NCBI GenBank assembly: GCA_963971405.1
Contig: OZ020491.1
Span: forward strand, 27,923,019 to 27,987,018
Reading direction: 5' to 3'
Source of the DNA: Psococerastis gibbosa
Taxonomy: Eukaryota; Arthropoda; Insecta; Psocodea; Psocidae
DNA: 64,000 nucleotides
Shown here piece after piece: positions 25,901-31,689 of the stretch (the stretch's first letter is position 1; each line of letters starts with the position of its first letter). Made by a program: the position numbers and the translations under genes. The notes beneath the pieces are model-generated. The model was not told the DNA's origin, searched no databases, and worked only from the letters and a program-made list of their open reading frames with translations.

Positions 25901-28900
25901 TACATTGATCATCTCAAGGCGGTTTTGAATTCTCCTTTCATTCTCATCTAAAGTGCTCAGCGCGCCAAAAGAAGTTTCCACTTCAAAAAAATGGAAAGTA
26001 ACATATTTGGGGGTGGTCCAGGAGTGGTCAATTTAAAAAAAATAATAAGTTTCCCTATTCAGTAATTTCAATTGAATCTGTCGTTATTCATTTCAGGTGT
26101 TTACAGACCGTGAGAAAGATCTAGAAGACGCAACGAATGCTCTGAAGAAGTCTCGAGAACTTTTAGAAAAGATGAAAGGCACGCGACTGCTTGAATTTAT
26201 TCGGGGCTTCCAGATAATCTCACAGAAAGTACGGCAGTGCTATCAAATGTTGGCAGAAGGCGGGGATGCGGAGTTGGAACTAGTTAATAGGATTGATCCT
26301 TTCCTTGATGGCATCAGGTAGGTTCAAAGTTTAAAAAATTGAATAAATGGCGCCTTGCCATACGCTAAGTATCGCCGAAAGTGGAGAAAGGGAAGGCTGC
26401 TATTCCACTTGTCAGTTTTCTTCAATTTTGATAATGTCAGTGACGGAAATGTCATAAATGTTGCATTTATATTTTCACACCTCATTCCACTTGTCTTCAA
26501 TAATTGACCATTTTTGGGTTTCAATTTTTTCCAATTGTGTAAGTTTGCCCGCCATCTTTTAATTTCATAACCTACAAGAAATTTTATGATTTGAATTATT
26601 ACGAAATAATTCGTTCGTTCTCAAGAAATTAATTTAAATTATTTATTATCTCCAGACGATAAAATTGTTTAATTTTAGTTTGTTATTGTTTGCAAAGCGT
26701 GATTTTACTCTATGATCATGATCTTTGATGAATTTTAGCATGCGGAAGTTAAAATGGACAATGACATAGAGTAATACAAAAATCTCACCAATTATTGATG
26801 CACAAATGACGGAATATTGTCAAGTGGAATAGCCGCCTAAGGGGAAATAGCAAAGATAACATTGCCACGTTGTAGGGTTCCAACATAGAAAAAGAAAATG
26901 AAAAACAAATGAACAACTCAACAGAAAGGGCTGACTACAGAATCCAGTCCAGGAAGTTTCTGCTAACTTGACTCACAATCTAAATAGTTTAATTTTGACT
27001 ATATTAGGCTTATGACGAGAACTACCCGCTTACACGAGGAAACCACCGCGGAATTGTTGATTGGCTGAGCTGCGGATAACCGAAATTAGAGGATTCAGAA
27101 AAAACCGGACTTGGTGGGATACGAACCCACGATCTACGCCTATCAGGGGCATGGTCTTAACCGCTTAACAGATAGAGGCCCGAGCTTGAGCAGGGATAAG
27201 CAGTCTTTTCCGTGCAGGGCAGTGCTGGGGCTGGGAAACTGGCCCTGAAGGTGGAGGAACTCAATGAAGAGCCAATGGCATAAGGATGAAGAAGGCAACG
27301 GGAAGCCACTGCATTACTATTCCGTAGAATAGTCATCATGACTGCAATTGCCATGATGATCGCCAATCTTCGATAGAAGAAGCACTACAAAAGAAGAAGG
27401 TAACATCGTATTAACCGCTGGACCAGTGCTCAATGTACTCTGTTCCTTTTTTTCGGTGCTCGTCGCTCCAGATCTTCAATCTTTAGTTAACACTTTTTCT
27501 CATTTTCTAGGTTCACGGTCCGTCCCCCAAAGAAGTCTTGGAAGGAGATCCAGTACCTATCGGGCGGGGAAAAAACCCTGTCTTCGCTGTCTCTAATTTT
27601 TGCTCTGCATTACTACAAGCCAACCCCTCTGTACTTCATGGATGAAATAGACTCTGCGTTAGACTGGAAGAACACTTCGATTGTTGGCCATTACGTCAAA
27701 GTAAGTTGATTTTCTTATGTTATGGGATCCTTGCAGATATTTGCGCCGTTAGGTTGGTGTTTGTGATAGGTGGTGGTAGTGTTTTTAGTGGATTTTGGAC
27801 ATTATTGCTTTCCAATTTATACCTAGTATAAGGAAAGCTTTGTGATGGTCGAAATTTTCGATTCCGAGATTTCAACGGATTAACACGTTTTGAGGTCCCA
27901 GAAACCAAAAAAATTGGTTTTTACGAAATGTCTCTGTCTGTCGCTCTGTCTGTTCATCGATTCCCGGGCAAACTACTCGGTTGATTTTGATGGAATTTGG
28001 CAAGTAGGTTCACAATCATACCTCGGGAGCATTTTCTGCTTTCCAATTTATACGTAGTATAAGCAAAGCTTTGTGATGGTCGAAATTTTTGATTCCGAGA
28101 TTTCAACGGATTTACACATTTTGAGGACCCAGGAATTAAAAAAAAGTGGTTTTTACGAAATATCTGTCTGTCTGTCTGTCGCTCTGTCGCGTATACCAGT
28201 AAATATAACGTATACCAGTTTGCCAATGTCAACCTACACCGGCTAAAAGCGATAATGGACAAGCAGAGACAAGCTTACCATTGACGCAATGAAACAGGTG
28301 AAAGCGTGACTAAGGCGCGGTTTCCACCGACCGGCTAGGGCTAATACAAAAACGGTGACGTGGTAGCAGACTTTCAAGACTTAGGCGGGGTTTCCACCGA
28401 CCTCGCATTGCAGAATGCAAGTGGCATTGATGTGAATGTTTGTTTTACTCTATGCCATAGTTAAAATTGATCAATGATCATAGAGTAAAATCACAAACAA
28501 ACTAAAATTAATAAATGGCGTCATGGGATATGTTAATTACAAACATTTTAATAGATTTCTATAAAAAGAAAAATTCTAATTTCCGTCAATGTCATTTGCA
28601 TTCTGCAATGCGAGGTCGGTGGAAACTTCGCCTAAGTCTTGAATGTCTGTTACCACGTCACCGTATTTGTATTTAGCCCTAGCCGGTCGGTGGAAGCCGC
28701 GCCTTAACCAATTACAGATACAATTCATCGCATCTGGAACTGAATATCGATTATTGACAGCTTATATTGTGTTGTTGCTCTTACAGGAACAAACACGCAA
28801 CGCACAGTTCATCATTGTATCGCTGAGAGAGAACATGTTTGAAATCGCAGATCAGCTGGTCGGGATCTACAAGACGCAAAACTGCACAAAGTCGGTCGCG

Positions 28901-29002
28901 GTAACGCCTCATCTGTTTGTCGAAAGCGGTTCTCAGAACGGTGTTGTCAACGGGAACACGGAGCCAGAAGAAGCAGTAGCGACTGCAGCTGCTTCGGTTT
29001 AA
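1952..29002 (+). CDS. SMC4: Structural maintenance of chromosomes protein 4 (condensin subunit), 11 exons
   Basis: SMC4 is a core ATPase of condensin I and II; with SMC2 it compacts mitotic chromosomes. Coding exons: 1952-1979, 11264-11727, 14188-14400, 15641-16020, 16964-17171, 20615-21781, 22594-23071, 24533-24777, 26097-26317, 27511-27700 and 28787-29002. All introns are GT-AG, phases match at every junction, and the total is 3810 nt, giving 1269 aa, close to the usual 1250-1290. Domains in order: N-terminal ATPase head with Walker [10 protein letters not shown] (residues 67-75), SMC4-typical [20 protein letters not shown], coiled coil, hinge (about 550-720), second coiled coil, then the C-terminal head with signature [11 protein letters not shown] and Walker B LYFMDEID. 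The final codons are poorly conserved Ala/Glu-rich sequence. Exon 1 is the least certain part. Introns are loaded with mobile elements but no exon is broken. Confidence 0.95.
2546..3625 (-). pseudogene. LINE ORF2 3' part: RNase H domain, out of frame with the RT
   Basis: The frame encodes RNase [20 protein letters not shown] (Asp), [12 protein letters not shown] (Glu), [12 protein letters not shown] (Asp) and [20 protein letters not shown] (His, Asp). A C-terminal Cys/His motif follows ([19 protein letters not shown]). It is contiguous with the ORF2 frame but shifted by one nucleotide near 3685-3715, so this copy could not make a full polyprotein without frameshifting. Confidence 0.88.
3576..6152 (-). 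CDS. LINE ORF2: endonuclease and reverse transcriptase (858 aa up to a frameshift)
   Basis: The N-terminus is an APE-type endonuclease: [35 protein letters not shown] and the SDH motif in SLSDHKHIM. The central part is reverse transcriptase with [23 protein letters not shown] and the catalytic GYADDLVIL. After [15 protein letters not shown] the frame goes wrong: the expected text continues one frame over ([15 protein letters not shown]...). The last about 45 residues are therefore frameshift product. Together with 2546-3625 it formed one polyprotein. Confidence 0.9.
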   Translation of the reverse strand: MVRGVGANIKCLQANLHHAKAASDTALRRFLKEDVDIMMLQEPYVVGNAIRGLNSQKGKLIYLSSDSTAPRAALLVDKKLNCFPMSRFIQRDFAAVMIEVQGIKVAVAAAYFPHGDPAPPEATKSFISHCKKNNLQFIVACDSNAHHTAWASSDINERGEDLLDYLVANGVSVSNVGNKPTFENAIRNEVLDLTLCSPAIEQKIAGWHVSDYASLSDHKHIMFGIVANKPRQAMRRNPRRTDWNKYLSLLDREGPRTHDLNNIDEIENASLNLHNKIKNAFESSCAQVAPKSDGDAPWWNEELSKLRKKTRRLYNKWSSSRDSNHHAVYKTALAEYSRELRKAKRQSFRSFCQGINETPTAARLHKVMAKTHNNGMGELKKGDGTYTQSGTETLEVLLDTHFPGSNIVGGTTPTRAARKRPKRGAWKLGRKLFTKDRVTWAIKSFKPFKSPGGDGVYPALLQKGLQILMADLLALFRASFAWSHIPTPWREVKVSFIPKAGNRPSTEAKSFRPISLSSFLLKTMEKIIDNYIRGDLLMRNPLHKGQFAYQKGKSTISALHSLTRKLEKALEFKEIALCAFIDVEGAFSNTPRKSIMNALEKRGVEPVVADWIMTSLESRIISMVLGTDSITATPGEGCPQGGCLSPLLWSLVVDGLLTALGQDGYDVCGYADDLVILVRGQHDALVSERMQRALTIAHNWCLSEGLNINPKKTTLVPFTRKLKLNIKAPTLSGVRLALTDSTKYLGVILDRKLTWSLHLDQAVSRARNALFLTSRMVGRTWGLKPKVTDWLYKSIVRPIISYAALIWWPRLHKSKKGAKSHQTTEAGLPRDHGSIPFVPHGCHGGPIEPTTTPDFHRE
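6130..7641 (-). CDS. LINE ORF1 protein (503 aa), intact
   Basis: Intact frame from [12 protein letters not shown] to a stop that overlaps the start of ORF2. The N-terminal half is Ser/Thr/Pro-rich and probably disordered. A folded part follows (about residues 215-410) with [20 protein letters not shown] and WRVLRRRN, resembling the DUF4780-like domain often found in ORF1 of insect LINEs. I see no CCHC zinc knuckle. The C-terminus is basic. The family role is RNA binding in the retrotransposition particle. The domain assignment is from memory of the pattern. Confidence 0.8.
   Translation of the reverse strand: MGTRMISLKEKNPGSDTPQESTETSTLVERNMVQAGAQVAPTEVTITQAETLDASTGNISERTQTETATVSTGNRSLDTLASGAGPSGPLQMEECPTPSPQAEAMLLGGDDDSSDGASTITALSVERLVINEPAQAPRKGLSSTARKRLKYLLKIGHSYEEARKLCLLKIAERGGTSAPTPPAVKRGRSEAMTPTPPQPTVAKRSRTNATGSTQQPVIQAHQSSYRDAVRIGECYRVGILPRNYPEVTMTQEQLVSTEERLAELVHKDVTSEGPPLRFGGTTFRCGYLVVVCENESTAAWAKSKAEELSQSDLDIIVLDGKDLPSSQVVTGYFPNSLGYETAKIVDYIAGQNPLLQCKAWRVLRRRNTEKNCVEVAFAVDQSSFKVLTAAGFQICFRLGKVKLHPRKGKDESQAEENAASVSVEAGEGSSTDPTSKIENAKEPGGSAANKDRRQVPKGSRDGSKPDARNKRELDLDPARDLRGPQSRNRGKPWKHVDGKRGRR
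8172..9843 (-). mobile_element. 5'-truncated LINE with RNase H (3' tail of TTTAG repeats)
   Basis: The minus strand encodes the RT thumb fragment (9813-9427, starts [19 protein letters not shown]) and then, after a frameshift near 9440, [14 protein letters not shown] to an RNase H domain with [22 protein letters not shown] and [20 protein letters not shown]. It ends with [18 protein letters not shown] and a Cys-rich finger (CPLCASGRM...TYLETC). The 3' terminus is agtttagtttagtttag at 8172 on. A short aaataa duplication flanks it. It sits in the left inverted repeat of the Tc1 element. Confidence 0.88.
8184..9455 (-). pseudogene. LINE polyprotein 3' part, RNase H (423 aa open frame)
   Basis: Long open frame on the minus strand with all four RNase H acidic/His blocks and a terminal zinc-finger-like segment. 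It lacks the endonuclease and most of the RT because the element is 5' truncated, so it cannot be autonomous. The frame upstream (9427-9813) carries the RT thumb in another frame. Confidence 0.85.
9905..10793 (+). pseudogene. Tc1-like transposase remnant
   Basis: Catalytic-domain text is readable in broken frames: [36 protein letters not shown], then after an in-frame stop at about 10546, [20 protein letters not shown] and NLWSDLRNE. These match the C-terminal half of Tc1 transposases, which cut and paste DNA with a DDE/D triad. The N-terminal DNA-binding part is scrambled by frameshifts and stops. It is non-functional. Confidence 0.8.
11264..11727 (+). CDS. SMC4: SMC4 exon 2 (N-terminal head, Walker A)
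   Basis: The acceptor ctcttgtag precedes 11264 and the donor gtaagt follows 11727. It encodes the Pro-rich leader, [13 protein letters not shown], the Walker A loop [14 protein letters not shown] and the FYVSRTA strand typical of SMC4 heads. It ends in phase 0 at VQFKE. Confidence 0.95.
11740..12100. repeat. GC-rich unclassified repeat in SMC4 intron 2
   Basis: A GC-rich block starts right after exon 2. The motif tgctgtgcggttccca occurs twice (near 11784 and 11907), as does gcgcctggtg/acgcctggtg, so it contains an internal duplication. Its composition differs from the AT-rich intron. No protein is recognised with confidence; it may be a LINE 5' fragment. Confidence 0.4.
12319..12611 (+). repeat. 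SINE-like repeat, short subfamily, 8-bp target duplication
   Basis: Begins gccggccgccataccaag and ends in an ACT-rich tail. TGATATCC occurs at 12311-12318 and 12612-12619 as a direct target duplication. The core is shared with 29547-29784, 43540-43765 and 47960-48202. Confidence 0.8.
12660..13110 (-). mobile_element. RTE/Jockey-type LINE 3' fragment
   Basis: The minus strand reads [20 protein letters not shown], then [20 protein letters not shown] and [11 protein letters not shown] with internal stops. This is the terminal region of a common arthropod LINE class. It is a dead fragment in SMC4 intron 2. Confidence 0.7.
13326..13474. repeat. Small foldback MITE in SMC4 intron 2
   Basis: The ends gggcctactatggcgatt and the reverse complement of ggcatagtaggtcat face each other, with inner arms around aacccgggat and ataggttaat. 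A related sequence with gcatagcgggccca lies near 32035-32165. Confidence 0.5.
14188..14400 (+). CDS. SMC4: SMC4 exon 3 (head, Q-loop region)
   Basis: Bounded by gttacag and gtaagg. Encodes [18 protein letters not shown] through [19 protein letters not shown], the highly conserved end of the N-terminal head. Phase 0 at both ends. Confidence 0.95.
14421..15240 (-). mobile_element. LINE 3' fragments (RTE/Jockey type) in SMC4 intron 3
   Basis: The minus strand encodes [20 protein letters not shown] and [13 protein letters not shown] (about 14690-14790), with related text down to 14421. A second LINE tail with [20 protein letters not shown] and [11 protein letters not shown] lies at about 15060-15230 and resembles the fragment at 46930-47245. 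All are broken. Confidence 0.65.
15245..15560 (+). mobile_element. LINE 3' fragment, inverted relative to its neighbour
   Basis: The plus strand encodes [20 protein letters not shown] and [17 protein letters not shown], the end of the same LINE class found on the other strand at 14421-14660. The two copies face each other across intron 3, forming a loose inverted repeat just before exon 4. Confidence 0.6.
15641..16020 (+). CDS. SMC4: SMC4 exon 4 (N-terminal coiled coil)
   Basis: Bounded by ttcctctcag and gtgagt. Encodes a charged heptad-like coil from [17 protein letters not shown] to LQQEVE and ends in phase 2. The exon follows intron 3, which is filled with LINE fragments. Confidence 0.93.
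16021..16963. other. SMC4 intron 4, AT-rich, nothing recognised
   Basis: AT-rich sequence with simple poly-A and poly-T runs. A stretch near 16620-16790 (cattaatataatattataatattgat style) resembles 36760-36900, so part of it may be an old repeat. No gene is seen. Confidence 0.4.
16964..17171 (+). CDS. SMC4: SMC4 exon 5 (coiled coil)
   Basis: Bounded by atattcacag and gtatgt. Encodes [18 protein letters not shown] to [10 protein letters not shown]; the QKDTQGLQ stretch resembles the equivalent coil of vertebrate SMC4. An interspersed repeat begins only about 7 bp after this exon. Confidence 0.92.
17179..17520 (+). repeat. Interspersed repeat abutting the SMC4 exon 5 donor
   Basis: Starts with aatgaggttctgtaggga and runs through gtcggcagc-like and caaacggcggcc-like blocks to ctacaaaatgacgtca. 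The same sequence occurs inverted at about 34700-35035. It begins about 7 bp after the exon 5/intron junction (17171). No coding capacity is seen; it is probably a non-autonomous DNA transposon. Confidence 0.75.
17735..18722. repeat. Tandem repeat, about 196-bp unit, 5 copies
   Basis: The phrase cgccagaaac recurs at 17738, 17933, 18129, 18325 and 18527, giving periods of 195, 196, 196 and 202 bp. Each unit also carries gttcagcttggacagcgtt and cagaagcgtaccgctacaat. The later copies carry small insertions (for example cgtacacttcagc). It lies in SMC4 intron 5. Confidence 0.92.
18740..19458 (-). mobile_element. LINE fragment in SMC4 intron 5, interrupted by a 405-bp insertion
   Basis: The sequence 18770-18920, continuing at 19326-19458 (for example ctggtaccag-like and ttccttggtcttcttc blocks), resembles the LINE tail at 14780-15000 in intron 3. 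The interruption is the foldback element at 18921-19325. Confidence 0.55.
18921..19325. mobile_element. Penelope-related foldback insertion with 14-bp target duplication
   Basis: TCTTCTTCATTGTG occurs at 18907-18920 and 19326-19339 as a direct target duplication around a 405-bp insert. The first about 55 bp (ccgggctgatgggccgtggt) match the foldback at 54722-54941. The rest is a hairpin with arms 18983-19123 and 19179-19318 around a 55-bp loop. The insert has no coding capacity beyond short frames. Confidence 0.8.
19459..20275 (+). mobile_element. 817-bp non-autonomous element with short terminal inverted repeats
   Basis: Starts tgctttccaatttata and ends ataaattggaaagca, its inverted complement. 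A reversed copy lies at 61084-61832 and partial copies at 27809-28024, 28025-28195 and 36225-36397. It contains ctgtctgt-type simple repeats near one end and a run of over 20 C around 20183-20204. No long reading frame is present. Confidence 0.8.
20615..21781 (+). CDS. SMC4: SMC4 exon 6 (coil and hinge)
   Basis: Largest exon (389 codons, phase 0 to 0), bounded by cttatttcag and gtaatt. It carries coil, then the whole hinge: [38 protein letters not shown], the [12 protein letters not shown] strand and [16 protein letters not shown]. The 3' part is clearly more GC-rich than the flanking introns. Confidence 0.96.
21782..22593. other. SMC4 intron 6, no element recognised
   Basis: AT-rich intron without a recognisable gene or clear repeat. 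Confidence 0.4.
22594..23071 (+). CDS. SMC4: SMC4 exon 7 (C-terminal coiled coil)
   Basis: Bounded by gtgtttcag and gtaatg, ending in phase 1. Encodes a long Lys/Glu-rich coil from [20 protein letters not shown] to [11 protein letters not shown]. Confidence 0.93.
23149..23656. repeat. TA-flanked MITE in SMC4 intron 7 (copy A)
   Basis: Terminal inverted repeats ggggtcttcacagtgttgg and the complement of caacactgtgcagacccc, flanked by TA on both sides, as for Tc1/mariner-type MITEs. The copies at 44052-44547, 44550-44997 and 45076-45250 belong to the same family. Confidence 0.85.
23740..24010 (+). repeat. Dispersed repeat with ccattgacgcaatgaa block
   Basis: The segment gtcaacctacaccggctacaag to accaagtacagatacaa is repeated in part at 24424-24482 and at 28220-28310/28704-28722. 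The copy here is uninterrupted by the MITE seen in the 28-kb copy, so it serves as its empty site. Confidence 0.6.
24181..24400 (+). repeat. tRNA-derived SINE
   Basis: An A-box-like agcgtagtggtacgg (about 24195-24209) and a B box ggttcgagtcc (24236-24246) form a tRNA-like head without a paired acceptor stem. A body follows with gcttcggaaggcatgtaaag and ctaactccgctaggttggc, and an AT-rich tail. Related copies are at 46055-46230, a reversed piece at 43420-43490 and a tail at about 29815-29875. Confidence 0.8.
24533..24777 (+). CDS. SMC4: SMC4 exon 8 (C-terminal coiled coil)
   Basis: Bounded by ctgttgccag and gtaagt. The split codon G|CT gives Ala, then [19 protein letters not shown] to [16 protein letters not shown]; the motif (K/R)PNLG is typical of this SMC region. 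Phase 1 to 0. Confidence 0.92.
24835..25025 (-). mobile_element. LINE 3' fragment in SMC4 intron 8
   Basis: The minus strand reads [20 protein letters not shown] and [13 protein letters not shown]. The same text appears at 47580-47770 (plus). It is the decayed C-terminal end of an RTE-like LINE. Confidence 0.6.
25060..26096. other. Rest of SMC4 intron 8, nothing recognised
   Basis: AT-rich sequence without a supported gene or clear repeat. Confidence 0.4.
26097..26317 (+). CDS. SMC4: SMC4 exon 9 (coil to C-terminal head)
   Basis: Bounded by atttcag and gtaggt, phase 0 to 2. Encodes [39 protein letters not shown] and [19 protein letters not shown], the entry to the C-terminal ATPase head. 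Confidence 0.94.
26393..26837. repeat. PIF/Harbinger-like MITE in SMC4 intron 9
   Basis: The ends gctgctattccacttgtca and the complement of tgtcaagtggaatagccgcc are inverted repeats; TAA follows on the right. Inner arms contain cggaaatgtc/gacggaatatt and a catagagtaa motif shared with other foldbacks here. Confidence 0.7.
27040..27185 (-). repeat. tRNA-derived SINE head
   Basis: On the minus strand: ctatctgttaagcggttaag (A box region) and gtgggttcgtatcccacc (B box with T-arm), followed by the trailer ctctaatttcggttat. The same trailer and T-arm occur in the core of the palindrome at 33522-33780. It is not a valid tRNA because the acceptor stem does not close. Confidence 0.65.
27186..27410 (+). 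mobile_element. LINE 3' fragment in SMC4 intron 9
   Basis: Contains cgggaagccactgcattac and gccatgatgatcgccaatct, the latter a terminal block also seen at 47720 and 52600 in LINE tails. It has no open frame. Confidence 0.5.
27511..27700 (+). CDS. SMC4: SMC4 exon 10 (ABC signature and Walker B)
   Basis: Bounded by cattttctag and gtaagt. Encodes [20 protein letters not shown], the signature [11 protein letters not shown] and Walker [14 protein letters not shown]. The usual family motif is DEIDAALD; here one Ala is Ser, which leaves the catalytic Glu intact. Confidence 0.96.
27809..28195. repeat. Two partial copies of the 817-bp element, head to tail
   Basis: tgctttccaatttatac occurs at about 27809 and again at about 28025; each is followed by the aaagctttgtgatggtc and ttcaacggatt blocks. 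Both are truncated. They lie in SMC4 intron 10. Confidence 0.75.
28314..28703. repeat. Nested palindromic MITE (PIF-like), 390 bp
   Basis: The outer ends ggcgcggtttccaccgac and gtcggtggaagccgcgcc are inverted. A second complete pair of ends (ggcggggtttccaccgacct at 28384 and its complement ending 28632) sits inside, flanked by matching agac/gtct arms. TAA and TTA border the outer element. It interrupts the dispersed repeat seen whole at 23740-24010. Confidence 0.85.
28787..29002 (+). CDS. SMC4: SMC4 exon 11 (C-terminus, stop)
   Basis: The acceptor gctcttacag precedes [20 protein letters not shown] and [15 protein letters not shown] lineage-specific tail of about 35 residues follows, ending TAAASV and TAA at 29000-29002. 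Confidence 0.95.
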   Translation, partial: EQTRNAQFIIVSLRENMFEIADQLVGIYKTQNCTKSVAVTPHLFVESGSQNGVVNGNTEPEEAVATAAASV

Positions 29003-29200
29003 TATGATTAATGTATTGTTTATTGTATGAACAATGCCTGTCTATGGTGGAAATTGTTTTGATTGGACCTATCGTCGTTTGCCAATGAATTAATTAAGAC
29101 TAGACTTGGTTCGTACTTGCTATGGAAACCGGGTTGAATCTGTCGTCATTAGCTAATGGATCAATTAAGACTAGACTTGGTTGGTAATAAATAAATAAAT
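29003..29200 (+). other. SMC4 3' UTR with internal tandem duplication and AATAAA
   Basis: The segment after the stop contains a duplicated unit: aattaagactagacttggtt occurs near 29092 and again near 29163, about 71 bp apart. AATAAA occurs at 29186-29191, with overlapping copies following, and is the likely poly(A) signal. Confidence 0.5.
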
Positions 29201-29546
29201 ATAGATTTCTGTTAAATTATCGGCAAAAAAGTATAAAGTAAAATCGTCAAAATATCATCGAAATCAGGTTGTTCTGTCCATGGCATTATGCTAGTGTCTC
29301 AGTGACAGTGTAGAAAGCTTTCTCTATGAGATTGGTCTCTAAGCAATCTAGAGAAGTTATTTAATTGCGTTTCTCGCCGCTCTGTTTTCTAAGGTAGGCG
29401 AATCCTTGTAATATAGGATCCAGTTGCTCACACTTTGCTGTGCGTAGTTCTGGCCTTACAAGGTCTCCCCTTTACCTCGTGTTGTAGGTGTGGCTGTCCC
29501 CATTTTGTTTAAATTTCCCCCCACACCTCAGGCCTTAAGATATGTA

Positions 29547-29784
29547 GTAGTAGTATGGTTGGACACAGTCCCAGGCCACAGCGTGGGCCCATAGGACAGT
29601 GGACCTCCTGATTTTAGTAGATTCCGAACCACTTGGGAAACACAGTGAAGTCACACGATTAGTTCGGAGGTGACCAGGACAAGTCCTACCATGTTTCCCT
29701 ACCGGCACTGTGCACACGACCAAGTTATCTGCAGCATTGAACCTGCTCTGGTCCGCTGGATTCAACTTGGTATGGCTGCCGGCT
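29547..29784 (-). repeat. SINE-like repeat, short subfamily, 13-bp target duplication
   Basis: CTTAAGATATGTA occurs at 29534-29546 and 29785-29797. Between them is a reversed copy of the SINE-like unit with an AGT/ACT tail at the low-coordinate end. It lies just past the SMC4 3' end. Confidence 0.88.
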
Positions 29785-30157
29785 CTTAAGATATGTAACA
29801 TGCATCTATATATTTACTCCGCTTGGTTTGCTTAGTAACCGAACAAAAAGTCATTATTTATTTATTTACTTCAATAGCGTGTGACCAAAGCTCAGTCGTC
29901 TTAAATGACGCTAACTAATTCAGTGGCTAAACTAACCCCGACGCTTGAAAAGATAGGTAAATATAGGTGGAGGCGGCGAATAATATATTTAGTATATCCA
30001 TGGCATCTGTTGCGTTGACAATTTATCTGCAGCTGTGTTCAAATGTATCTTAATTATATTTATGTTAATTTATCCTTTTGTGTTCTTGCTACACAAACAC
30101 CTGCTGATCTAAACTACTCGTGTTGCTTTCCTATTTAAACGTTAGTATGTAGCCTAA

Positions 30158-30279
30158 GGCGGGGATTCCACCAACGTCAATAGTGATAGTAAATGTTTTT
30201 TGACGAGGTAGCAGTCTAAAAATGTCTGCTACGTCAAAAAACATTTACTATCACTATTGACGTTGGTGGAATCCCCGCC
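30158..30279. repeat. Perfect-arm hairpin MITE, 122 bp
   Basis: A 48-nt arm from ggcggggattccaccaacg to gttttttgacg is followed by a 26-nt centre and then by its exact reverse complement. The left flank is TAA and the right TAT. A weaker tagcag/ctgcta pairing continues into the centre. Confidence 0.9.
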
Positions 30280-30960
30280 TATGCTAGCTTTGTGATCGTC
30301 AACATTTTCGAGTTCGAGATATAAATAGATTTACACGTTTTGTGGTCCCAGGAAGCCTAAGTGGTAAAACAACGGCATTTCAAAAACATACACACATGTA
30401 TTAGTTTTTTTAGGTTTTTAGTCATGAAATGAGAAGTTATGCAGAAATTTTCTGGAAGTCGAACATTGGTCACCGTCTCAATAGGTAGATGAATCTCTAA
30501 TTAATTAACAAAATTATGTTAATAGTAAATATATATTTGTACTTACACACCTTTTTGTGATGAAAAAATTCCTAATACCCCCCCCCCCCCCCCCCGTCTA
30601 TATAGGCCTAGAAGTTTCACTTAAAAAGATATTTTTTTTTTTAATAAAACTTGTTACAATAACTAGAGTTAGTAAAACCCAAAGAAACCCACTAATGTCA
30701 TAAGGAAAGGACAGAAATAATACCATTGTGCCTTGACTACTCAAGAAATTGAACAGATTGCTAGCAAAATATTTATATTTTACAGTTTAACATAAAATAT
30801 AGTCTTCAGCAGTAGATAGACCTAATAGGAAATAGCGTACGGCAACTTAGCCTAATAATATCATTTCCATAACAAACAACTGTAACATTGCTTATGCATA
30901 CAATTTGCAAGTTATTGCAATAACATAGTTTTTTTTTTTTTTAAGATGATGTGGAACTTA

Positions 30961-31549
30961 GGCGCCCATTCCACATACGTACAACGTCAATGAAAATTAT
31001 GAAATTGAAGGGCATTTCAATTTTACTCTATGCCATTGTTAAAATTGTTCAATGATCAATTGATAATAGAGTAAAATCACAAACAATGAAACAAACAATC
31101 AAAAATTAAAAAATGGCGTCATGTGATATGACAAGTACAACTATTTTAATTGATTTCTCTAAAAAGAAAGCATTTCTGTATAAAAATTATAATAAGTAAA
31201 ATAATAATAAGGCGACGAAGAAAACAAATACAATTACAAGAAACAAATTACAAAAATTTGGTTGCATTTGTTTCTTGAAATTGTTTTTGTTTTCTTCGTC
31301 GCCTTATTATTTAATCCTTATTATAATTTTTATACAGAAATGCTTTCTTTTTAGAGAAATCAATTAAAATAGTTGTACTTGTCATATCACATGACGCCAT
31401 TTTTTAATTTTAGATTGTTTGTTTCATTGTTTGTGATTTTACTCTATCAATTGATCGTTGATCAATTTTAACAATGGCATAGAGTAAAATTGAAATGTCC
31501 TTCAATTTCATAATTTTCATTGACGTTGTACGTATGTGGAATGGGCGCC
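30961..31549. repeat. Large foldback MITE, 589 bp, with TTA target duplication
   Basis: The ends ggcgcccattccacatacg and cgtatgtggaatgggcgcc are complementary, and most of each roughly 280-bp half pairs with the other (for example the blocks aagaaagcatttctgta and gtcatatcacatgacgcc). TTA lies directly on both sides (30958-30960 and 31550-31552). Internal blocks are shared with 55391-55982. Confidence 0.9.
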
Positions 31550-31689
31550 TTAGAAAATAGGCACCCTTCTGTTTTTATTGAATTTTAAAAAGCAAATTAT
31601 TACAGATTTAGTCTATTCAAGTTATAAAAGACTTTCGTGAGTCATATTTTATGATTTATAATTTTAGGTATAGCGGGCCGTTTAGTATT

